The position numbers and the translations under genes are program-made. Below the pieces are notes generated by a model, which worked only from the letters and a program-made list of their open reading frames with translations, made no database searches and had not been told where the DNA came from. Of a stretch of 5,868 nt of DNA, positions 1 through 5,868 are shown one piece after another. Origin of the DNA: Spirochaetota bacterium. GTDB lineage: Bacteria; Spirochaetota; Spirochaetia; Treponematales; UBA12059. How positions within the stretch are numbered: the first letter of the stretch is position 1; each line of letters starts with the position of its first letter. Location: contig JAKLIU010000133.1 of NCBI GenBank assembly GCA_022709445.1, positions 1 through 5,868 of the forward strand, read 5' to 3'.

Positions 1-378
1 GTCCCCGGCGGGCGGGGAGAGCGTCGGGGCATCCGGCGGCCTGCGGTCGATGACGTAGTCCAGTATGGTTTCCGACCGGCCCGACTGACGGACGAACAGG
101 CGGTACACGCGCCGCTCGCCGGGGAAGGCGTCGAGCGACAGGGGGCGGTCCAGGCGCCGCCACTCCCCGGTGGTGGAAAAACGATACTCGTAGCCGTCGG
201 TCGGGAGGAGCGCCCCCGAGCCCACGGTGACCGCGGAGCGGTACTCTCCGGACGGCGGGGCCCCGAGCGCGTCCGCGCCCGCCTGGGCCCAGGCTGCGGG
301 AGCCCCGGCGGCGGCAAGGATAGCGGCCAGCGCGGCCGCCGCGGCGATGGATGCCCGCCGCCCCCGTACGCCGGTCAT
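1..378 (-). CDS. Secreted protein of unknown function, N-terminal part (3' end outside window)
   Basis: The ATG at 378 overlaps the phosphoribosyltransferase stop as ATGA, and the frame is open for 126 codons to the left edge. The N-terminus is a good Sec signal peptide: a basic n-region (RGRR, residues 5-8), an Ala/Leu/Ile core (11-29) and an AWA cleavage motif ending at A31. The mature part is rich in aromatics and looks all-beta. GYEYRFSTTGEWRRL (62-76), LSLDAFPGERRVYRLFVR (80-97) and YVIDRRPPDAP (108-118) resemble chitobiase C-terminal-like or FN3-like modules of large exported proteins. PPSGEY at 41 and PPAGD at 122 may mark the starts of two tandem modules about 81 residues apart, so the full protein may be long. 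No strong Shine-Dalgarno sequence is seen, so coupling to the upstream gene is likely. The domain assignment is tentative. The coding call is firmer because of the overlap and signal peptide. Confidence 0.8.
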   Translation of the reverse strand, partial: MTGVRGRRASIAAAAALAAILAAAGAPAAWAQAGADALGAPPSGEYRSAVTVGSGALLPTDGYEYRFSTTGEWRRLDRPLSLDAFPGERRVYRLFVRQSGRSETILDYVIDRRPPDAPTLSPPAGD

Positions 379-980
379 TTCTTGAGTACGGAGAGGATTT
401 CCTGGAGCTCCGGGTCTTCCGGATAGTAGTGCTCGCGCAGCTCCGCCTCGGTGAGGCCCACGAGCTCGTGGCTCATGTAATGGATCCACAGCTCGTCCTC
501 CGGGGTGGGTACGTTGTGCAGGCGGCACCAGTAGTCCGGGAGTATGGACAGCGGCTCGCCGCGGTAGCCGGTGATCTTGTAGTCGTGCACCGCGATCTTG
601 AGGTCCCGCCTGGGGACGCCCTTCTCCAGGATCAGCCCCGCGAGGTGGTTCACGGTCCTGCCGGTGTCGTAGATGTCGTCCACCAGGAGGACCTTGTCGC
701 CGGATCGCAGGTACTCGGGACTGTAGGTCCAGCCGTCCACCCGGACCTGCTCGCACTGGTGCACGTCCACGTAGGAACGCGCCACCACGGCCGCGTAGAG
801 CGAGGGGCGGCCCGTCTTGCGGACCGCCTTGAAGTATTCGGATATGACGTTTCCGAGGTAGGCCCCGCCGCGTAGCGACACGTAGATCACGTCGGGGATG
901 AAGCCGTCCTGATGGATGCGGTGAGCCAGCTTGAGGGCGTTGTTGCGCACCTGGTTGTACGAGATGAATTCCTTGCTCAT
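375..980 (-). CDS. Phosphoribosyltransferase, probably purine salvage type (hypoxanthine/guanine/xanthine)
   Basis: This encodes 201 residues. The type I PRTase fold is shown by the PRPP-binding loop KVLLVDDIYDTGRTV (residues 96-110, with D101, D102 and T106-T109) and by the pyrophosphate-side SLRGGAYLG (35-43). Such enzymes join a base to PRPP to give the nucleotide and pyrophosphate in the cytoplasm. The length and the C-terminal part (LPDYWCRLHNVPTPEDELWI, then an acidic helical tail) recall the COG2236-type 'predicted hypoxanthine/xanthine phosphoribosyltransferase' rather than classical Hpt, but the substrate cannot be fixed by eye. Adenine or orotate enzymes seem less likely. The ATG at 980 has GAGGA upstream and follows htrA by 27 bases. 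The stop overlaps the next gene as ATGA. No export signal is seen, so this is a cytoplasmic enzyme between two envelope genes, probably on one transcript. Confidence 0.85.
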   Translation of the reverse strand: MSKEFISYNQVRNNALKLAHRIHQDGFIPDVIYVSLRGGAYLGNVISEYFKAVRKTGRPSLYAAVVARSYVDVHQCEQVRVDGWTYSPEYLRSGDKVLLVDDIYDTGRTVNHLAGLILEKGVPRRDLKIAVHDYKITGYRGEPLSILPDYWCRLHNVPTPEDELWIHYMSHELVGLTEAELREHYYPEDPELQEILSVLKK

Positions 981-981
981 G

Positions 982-1007
982 CTATCCTCGCTGGCTCAAC
1001 TCTAGCA

Positions 1008-1008
<1 letters not shown>
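982..1008 (-). other. 8-codon mini-ORF bridging htrA and the phosphoribosyltransferase gene
   Basis: The htrA stop overlaps an ATG as TGATG (ATG at 1008-1006). The short frame MLELSQRG ends in TAG at 984-982, one base before the next gene's ATG at 980. It spans the whole 27-base gap, including that gene's Shine-Dalgarno sequence. This resembles the mini-ORF before map. It could help ribosomes pass to the next gene, but a frame this short can easily arise by chance. Confidence 0.2.
985..989 (-). promoter_or_regulatory. Ribosome binding site of the phosphoribosyltransferase gene
   Basis: GAGGA lies four bases before the ATG at 980. The spacing is slightly short but supports this start. Confidence 0.55.
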
Positions 1009-2516
<1,508 letters not shown>

Positions 2517-2521
2517 GGTGA

Positions 2522-2526
2522 CTCCT
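2522..2526 (-). promoter_or_regulatory. Strong ribosome binding site of htrA
   Basis: AGGAG lies five bases before the ATG at 2516. It is the best Shine-Dalgarno match in the window, and it selects this start over the in-frame ATG at Met7. A strong site here fits independent initiation after the only gap that is not bridged by overlap or a mini-ORF. Confidence 0.75.
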
Positions 2527-2530
2527 GTAT

Positions 2531-2552
2531 CGCGGCGGCGAGGGCCGTCGCG
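2531..2552 (-). other. Stem-loop in the htrA leader
   Basis: On the minus strand CGCGACGGC (2552-2544) pairs with GCCGCCGCG (2539-2531) around a CCTC tetraloop, with one A-C mismatch in the middle of the 9-bp stem. It lies between the promoter-like patch and the ribosome binding site, close to the expected 5' end of the transcript. No T-run follows, so it is not a terminator. It may stabilise the mRNA 5' end or modulate initiation. Confidence 0.35.
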
Positions 2553-2564
2553 GAATGCATACGG

Positions 2565-2581
2565 AATATACTATACTTCAA
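2565..2581 (-). promoter_or_regulatory. Candidate promoter upstream of htrA (AT-rich -10-like patch)
   Basis: On the minus strand TTGAAG (2581-2576) is followed directly by TATAGT (2575-2570) and TATATT (2570-2565). This is the most AT-rich patch in the longest intergenic stretch of an otherwise very GC-rich window. TATAGT or TATATT could serve as a -10 box. Neither has a good -35 at 16-18 bases, and TTGAAG is too close to them to act as one. If TATATT is used, transcription would begin near 2558, leaving a leader of about 40 bases. This would let htrA and the following genes be expressed independently of map. Confidence 0.4.
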
Positions 2582-2641
2582 GGCCTCCGGGTTACACGGC
2601 GCCCGGGCTTCTTACAGGGATTTTACGATGGAAGGCCGCGC

Positions 2642-3394
2642 TCAGGCGTCCCAGCGCGTGAGCACCTCCGCCCCGGAGGCGGTGACCAGGACGGTGTGCT
2701 CGAAATGCGCCGACAGCGAACCGTCCTCGGTGACGACCGTCCAGCCGTCCTCGAGGTCGACCACCGCATCCCCCCCGGCGTTGATCATGGGCTCGATCGC
2801 CAGCACCATGCCCGGCGCCAGCCTGGGGTTGGGTCCGCCGCCCACGTAGTTGGGCACCTGCGGATCCTCGTGCACGGCCAGGCCGACCCCGTGGCCGCAG
2901 TACTGGCGCACCACCCCGTAGCCGGCAGCCTTGGCGTGCTCGAAGACGGCCCTGGATATGTCGTGGATCCTGGCGCCCGGCCTGACCGCCGCGATGGCCA
3001 GGGAGAGGCACTCCCGCGTCACCCGCGACAGGCGCTCCGTCTCCGGCGACACCGGCGGCACGGCGACGCTCATGGCGGCGTCGCTGAAGTAGCCCCCCAG
3101 GTCGATGCCGCAGTCGATCCCCACGAGGTCTCCGGGCTTGACCGTCCGGCTGCCCGGTATGCCGTGGATCACTTCCTCGTTGATGGATATGCAGAGCGAT
3201 GCCGGGTAATCGTAGTATCCGAGGAATGCGGGCTTGCCGCCACGGGATTCTATGAACTTCCTCGCCAGGGCGTCCAGTTCCCCCGTGCTGATCCCGGGGA
3301 CCACGGCGGGTCCCAGTTCCTCGAACAGTTCCGACAGGAGCTCGCATGACTTCCGTATGCCCTGGATCTGTACCTGGTTCTTGATGCGTATCAT
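2642..3394 (-). CDS. map: Type I methionine aminopeptidase
   Basis: This encodes 250 residues, normal for a short type I enzyme without an N-terminal zinc finger or SH3-binding extension. MAP removes the initiator Met from nascent cytoplasmic proteins whose second residue is small, using a dinuclear metal centre. All five metal ligands are in place: D94 (GIDCGID), D105 (GYFSDAAM), H168 (YCGHGVG), E201 (AIEP) and E232 (FEHTVLVT). The substrate-contact histidines H77 (VIHGIP) and H175 (VHEDP) are also present. The ATG at 3394 gives MIRIKNQVQIQGIRKS, a typical MAP start with AAAGG at good spacing. The frame stays open upstream to 3562, but that extension is shadow sequence of the lipoprotein gene. 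The enzyme should be active. It is followed by the 125-base gap before htrA, a neighbour pair that I recall also occurs in Treponema. Confidence 0.96.
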   Translation of the reverse strand: MIRIKNQVQIQGIRKSCELLSELFEELGPAVVPGISTGELDALARKFIESRGGKPAFLGYYDYPASLCISINEEVIHGIPGSRTVKPGDLVGIDCGIDLGGYFSDAAMSVAVPPVSPETERLSRVTRECLSLAIAAVRPGARIHDISRAVFEHAKAAGYGVVRQYCGHGVGLAVHEDPQVPNYVGGGPNPRLAPGMVLAIEPMINAGGDAVVDLEDGWTVVTEDGSLSAHFEHTVLVTASGAEVLTRWDA

Positions 3395-3403
3395 CGTCCC
3401 CGA

Positions 3404-3408
3404 CCTTT
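3404..3408 (-). promoter_or_regulatory. Ribosome binding site that fixes the map start
   Basis: AAAGG lies nine bases upstream of the ATG at 3394. It supports that start over the longer in-frame extension that reaches back to 3562 inside the lipoprotein gene. Confidence 0.6.
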
Positions 3409-3417
3409 CAGGCGCAG

Positions 3418-3438
3418 GCGCGCCGTCGCGCGGCGCGC
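3418..3438 (-). other. GC-rich stem-loop upstream of map
   Basis: On the minus strand GCGCGCC (3438-3432) pairs perfectly with GGCGCGC (3424-3418) around a 7-base loop. This gives an all-GC 7-bp stem that ends 10 bases before the map Shine-Dalgarno sequence. No T-run follows, so it is not an intrinsic terminator. It could be an RNA processing or stability element, or could modulate access to the map start. CG-rich low-complexity sequence forms such pairings easily, which limits confidence. Confidence 0.4.
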
Positions 3439-3443
3439 GGCTT

Positions 3444-5072
3444 TCATTTATCTTCCAGCATTTCCAGGCCCGCCATGGCCTGGAGGCAGAGCGGATCCGA
3501 GTCGATGGCGGCGCGGTAGGCGTCCCGTGCAGCCGCCCGGTCACCCGCCATCCTCCACGCATCCCCGGCGAGCGCCAGCGCGCGCGCCCGGTCCGAGTCC
3601 GGGTCCGCTCGTCCGGCGGTCTCGCCGGACGCGGTCATGAAGGCGAGCGCGGCCTCGCGATGCCGGCCGGCCGCCAGTTCGAACACTCCAAGGTTCCAGG
3701 GAGCCGCGTAGCGCTCCGAGCCGGCGCCGCCTTCCCTGGCCAGGGCCGCCGCGGCCGACGCGTCCCCCGCGAGCGAGAGCGACACGGCGTCCCAGAACCA
3801 GGCGCGGGGCAGCGAGGACCGGAACCGCTCATCGAGCGATGCGTGCAGCCCGGCGAACTCGTCCCAGGCGCCGAGCGCGAGCAGGCAGGACAGGGCCGTT
3901 TCCTGCACGGCGGCCGAACCGGGCAGGCCGGAGGCCCGGGCGAGCGCGACCGGCACGGCGGAGTCCGGGCGGGCCGCGACGGCATCCGCGATATCGGCCA
4001 CGGCCCCGCGTTCCGGATCCAGCGCGACCGCGGAGAGCAGGGACCTGGCCTCCTCGGCCATGCCGCCGGCCCTCAGCCAGGCCGCGTGCTCGAACGCGGC
4101 TTCGGCGTCGCCGGGGAACCGGGAGGCCATCATCGCCATCCACTGCCCGCCGGGAAGTCCTCCGGAGTCCGGCTCCGCGGACAGGCGCGGCCACGCGTCC
4201 ACGGTAGTCGCGCCGGGAAGCACTCCCGCGCCGGTCGGCGTGATGGCTACGGCCGGGGCCGGCAGCCTGGCAAGCGCGGCATAGGGCTTCCAGGAATGGC
4301 CGGGATGGCGCTCGACCAGCTCCAGGTAGAGCGAGCATGCCAGGGCTTGCTCGCCGCGCATCCAGGCCGCGTCGGCGGCCAGGTGCAGGGGCTCCGGATC
4401 GTCGCCCCCGGGCGCGGGCGCGCCCATGGAATCGAAGACGCCGGCGTCCCAGAGCAGTCGCGGGTCGGCTGCCGCTCCCCTGCCCACGGCATCCCTGAGG
4501 AGCGTCGCGGCGGCCGGTCCATCGCCCGCCGCCATGGCCAGCACCGCGGCCTCGACCAGGAACTCCGGTATTCCCGATGCGTCGGCCGCCGCCACCAAGG
4601 CCGCGGTGGACGCGGAGGGGCGGAAGCCGGCCGCCAGGCAGGCGGCGTAGGACTCGGCCAGGAGGAGCGGCCTGCGCGTGCCGTCCAGCGGGCCGCCGAA
4701 CAGGGCGTACGCGGACTCCGGACGTTCCGCCTCCATGTATGCGCCGAACGCGGCGAGGGCGAAGGGCTCGGACGAGATCCCGGCCGCCGCCAGCGCGTCC
4801 GCCACCACGGCGGCAAGTACCGGATCCCGGGAGGCGGCCCGCTTCATCAGCCGGAGCGCGTCGATCGAGCTTCCGGCCAGGCGCGCCGCCCCGAGGAAGG
4901 GGGAAGGATCGGCGGAGGCGGGGTCCGAGTCGATGCGGGCGAGCAGGAGCTCGAACGACGGAGCCTGGCGGGAACAGGCCCCCGCCAGGATGGCCGCCGC
5001 CAGGACGGCGACGGCCGCGCGGGCGCCCGGGGCCGCGCCTACCGGCCTGCGCCGGGAGCGCGTTCTTTCCAT
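3444..5072 (-). CDS. Ala-rich TPR-like lipoprotein of unknown function
   Basis: This encodes 542 residues, and I do not recognise a named family. The N-terminus is a clear export signal: a basic n-region (ERTRSRRRP), a hydrophobic Ala/Leu core (about 19-30), then ILAGAC with Cys33. The residue at -3 is Ala rather than Leu/Val/Ile, so this is a relaxed lipobox of the kind accepted for spirochaetes. After processing the protein would be lipid-anchored and periplasmic or surface-facing. The rest is Ala-rich and helical, with TPR-like helix pairs at about 227-260, 322-354, 455-483 and most clearly 497-530 (ALAGDAWRMAGDRAAARDAY, then DSDP). TPR proteins usually scaffold protein interactions. The ATG at 5072 lies inside nusB (34-base overlap). 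I saw no other start that keeps the signal peptide, and only a weak GGAC precedes it. It lies between nusB and map in one transcription direction. Its partner and role cannot be inferred. Confidence 0.88.
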   Translation of the reverse strand: MERTRSRRRPVGAAPGARAAVAVLAAAILAGACSRQAPSFELLLARIDSDPASADPSPFLGAARLAGSSIDALRLMKRAASRDPVLAAVVADALAAAGISSEPFALAAFGAYMEAERPESAYALFGGPLDGTRRPLLLAESYAACLAAGFRPSASTAALVAAADASGIPEFLVEAAVLAMAAGDGPAAATLLRDAVGRGAAADPRLLWDAGVFDSMGAPAPGGDDPEPLHLAADAAWMRGEQALACSLYLELVERHPGHSWKPYAALARLPAPAVAITPTGAGVLPGATTVDAWPRLSAEPDSGGLPGGQWMAMMASRFPGDAEAAFEHAAWLRAGGMAEEARSLLSAVALDPERGAVADIADAVAARPDSAVPVALARASGLPGSAAVQETALSCLLALGAWDEFAGLHASLDERFRSSLPRAWFWDAVSLSLAGDASAAAALAREGGAGSERYAAPWNLGVFELAAGRHREAALAFMTASGETAGRADPDSDRARALALAGDAWRMAGDRAAARDAYRAAIDSDPLCLQAMAGLEMLEDK

Positions 5073-5470
5073 ACGGCGTCCAGGACGCCATTGATGAAAC
5101 GGTACGAATCCTCCGCGCCGTATTCCTTGGCTATCTCTATCGCCTCGTCGATGGTGATCTGCGCGGGGATGTCCCCCTGGTGCAGGAGCGAATACACCGA
5201 GGTGCGCATGATGGCCAGGTCCACGCGCTTGAGCCGCTCGAAGGTCCAGTGCTCCAGGTGCCGGCCTATGGCCTTGTCGATCTCATCGATGCTCTCGATC
5301 GTGCCGGCCACGATGAGCCTGGCGAAATTCTTGAGCTCGTCGTCCATGCCCGCGGCGCTGTCCTCGCCCAGCCAGGAGAAGGACAGGAGTTCCGACAGCG
5401 GCACCCCGGAGGCGTCCCAGGCGTAGAGGGCCTGGAACGCCAATATCCGCGACTTGCGCCTCGACGCCAT
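5039..5470 (-). CDS. nusB: Transcription antitermination factor NusB
   Basis: This encodes 143 residues, the usual size for NusB. NusB binds boxA RNA together with NusE (ribosomal protein S10) and supports antitermination, mainly of rRNA operons, in the cytoplasm. Family landmarks are in order: an N-terminal basic stretch with AFQALYAWD (residues 11-19), W75 with ERLKRVDLAIMRTSVYSLL (78-96), IPAQITIDEAIEIAKEYG (101-118), and the C-terminal FINGVLDAV (125-133). The ATG at 5470 was chosen because MASRRKSRILAFQ is the natural NusB N-terminus and because it overlaps the upstream PPIase stop as TGATG. No strong Shine-Dalgarno sequence is visible, so re-initiation by ribosomes finishing the PPIase gene is likely. 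The 3' end overlaps the lipoprotein gene by 34 bases. From memory, nusB next to a parvulin-like protein also occurs in Treponema. Confidence 0.95.
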   Translation of the reverse strand: MASRRKSRILAFQALYAWDASGVPLSELLSFSWLGEDSAAGMDDELKNFARLIVAGTIESIDEIDKAIGRHLEHWTFERLKRVDLAIMRTSVYSLLHQGDIPAQITIDEAIEIAKEYGAEDSYRFINGVLDAVWKERAPGAGR

Positions 5471-5868
5471 CAGGGCGTCCCGAGGATCTTGATCTCGGCC
5501 TGGGTCCTGAGCTTGGCGAAGAGCTCGGCGAACGCCTTCTTCATGAACTCGCTCTCGCGCTGCTGCGCCAGGAGCTGGGTGATGTAGGCTTCCACCGTGG
5601 CGGTCTGGCCGAGCTTGTACGGGTCGGACAGCTCGAGCTGGCGCTGGGGGAGGAACTCCACGCGGCGCACGATCCACCAGCCATTGTCGGTCTCGAAGGG
5701 CGCGGAGACCGTGCCGTCCTTGAGCGAGAACACGGTGTCGTAGAACGCGGAGCCGAACTGGGAGAGGAAGGTTTCGTTCCGCTCGAAGAAGATGTAGTCC
5801 TTGCTCGCGCCGTACTGGCCTTCCACGGCGCCCAGCCTGAGGGCGTCGAAACTCTCGCCCTTGGCCAG
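5470..5868 (-). CDS. Parvulin-type peptidyl-prolyl cis-trans isomerase, C-terminal part (5' end outside window)
   Basis: The frame is open to the right edge, so only the last 132 residues are visible, and the true start lies outside. A GTG at 5826 is in frame but is an internal Val, because the preceding codons (LAKGESFDALRLGA) read as the parvulin pattern 'LAKGE.F..L'. The segment SAFYDTVFSLKDGTVSAPFE followed by TDNGWWIVRR matches the parvulin ending 'F..A.F.L..G.VS.PF.T..GW.I.R'. The usual Gly-rich GG-(D/E)-LG-W stretch is replaced by EGQYGASKDYIFFERNET, so the fold looks conserved but catalysis is uncertain. A helical tail follows (about the last 50 residues), as in SurA/PrsA-like periplasmic foldases. 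Such proteins assist folding of exported proteins, but no export signal is visible here. The stop overlaps the nusB start (TGATG), so the two genes are probably translationally coupled. Alternative: a non-catalytic SurA-like chaperone. Confidence 0.8.
   Translation of the reverse strand: MAKGESFDALRLGAVEGQYGASKDYIFFERNETFLSQFGSAFYDTVFSLKDGTVSAPFETDNGWWIVRRVEFLPQRQLELSDPYKLGQTATVEAYITQLLAQQRESEFMKKAFAELFAKLRTQAEIKILGTP

Larger units (their letters stand above)
3391..3447 (-). other. Tiled 18-codon mini-ORF between the lipoprotein gene and map
   Basis: An ATG at 3447-3445 overlaps the lipoprotein stop as ATGA. It opens an 18-codon frame, MKAARRATARLRLKGRGR, whose TGA (3393-3391) overlaps the map start, again as ATGA. 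The peptide is very basic (six Arg and two Lys of 18). It could be a translated leader that carries ribosomes across the gap, or simply a chance frame in GC-rich DNA. No convincing Shine-Dalgarno sequence of its own is visible. The frame contains the GC-rich stem-loop and the map ribosome binding site, so translating it would open the hairpin. I do not claim a functional peptide. Confidence 0.3.

Noticed and set aside
2582..2641. A possible intrinsic terminator after map (CCGGG/CCCGG with a 10-base loop; outer GGCCTTCC/GGAGGCC with a bulge).
   Set aside because: The inner stem is only 5 bp, the outer one is imperfect with a long loop, and no T-run follows on the minus strand.
3395..3562. An in-frame 56-residue N-terminal extension of MAP.
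   Set aside because: It lies inside the lipoprotein gene, lacks MAP homology, and the ATG at 3394 has the proper Shine-Dalgarno sequence and family start.
3829..5091. A 420-codon minus-strand frame overlapping the lipoprotein gene.
   Set aside because: It is Arg/Gly/Pro-rich shadow sequence. The lipoprotein frame has a signal peptide, a lipobox and TPR-like helices.
3234..5426. A 730-codon open frame on the plus strand.
   Set aside because: It lies antisense to the lipoprotein, nusB and part of map. Its product is low-complexity Arg/Gly/Pro-rich sequence with no recognisable domain, as expected from stop-poor GC-rich DNA.
5471..5677. A 69-residue N-terminal extension of NusB.
   Set aside because: It is out-of-frame PPIase sequence. 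The ATG at 5470 gives a full-length NusB with a TGATG joint.

Overview
This window is a compact, GC-rich (roughly two-thirds G+C by eye) bacterial gene cluster. Every gene I can support lies on the minus strand, so it reads from the right edge to the left. The order is: parvulin-type peptidyl-prolyl isomerase (3' part only), nusB, a long Ala-rich TPR-like lipoprotein, methionine aminopeptidase (map), an HtrA/DegP-family serine protease with two PDZ domains, a purine-type phosphoribosyltransferase, and the 5' part of a secreted protein that runs off the left edge. The large plus-strand open frames are antisense shadows.

The gene pairs suggest a high-GC spirochaete. From memory, Treponema pallidum has nusB beside a parvulin-like basic membrane protein (TP1015/TP1016) and map beside an htrA copy (TP0842/TP0841), at two separate places. 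Here the two pairs sit together, joined by the TPR lipoprotein. The relaxed lipobox fits too. This is inference from gene order and protein character, not a database match.

The layout falls into two blocks. Block one (5868 to 2642) is PPIase-nusB-lipoprotein-map. Its genes overlap or are nearly contiguous: TGATG at PPIase/nusB, a 34-base overlap at nusB/lipoprotein, and a 47-base gap before map that an 18-codon mini-ORF spans. Block two (2516 to 1) is htrA-phosphoribosyltransferase-secreted protein. Its joints are a 27-base gap, which contains an 8-codon mini-ORF, and an ATGA overlap. The only real break is the 125-base stretch between map and htrA. It holds an AT-rich promoter-like patch, a stable stem-loop and a strong Shine-Dalgarno sequence.

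Functionally the cluster mixes envelope protein folding and quality control (PPIase, HtrA, lipoprotein, secreted protein) with core expression and metabolism (NusB in antitermination, MAP in N-terminal Met removal, phosphoribosyltransferase in purine salvage). I see no RNA gene, mobile element, CRISPR array or phage gene. I also see no clear undescribed system. The most unusual points are the tiled mini-ORFs, the unrecognised lipoprotein and the truncated secreted protein, which shows signs of a repeat.
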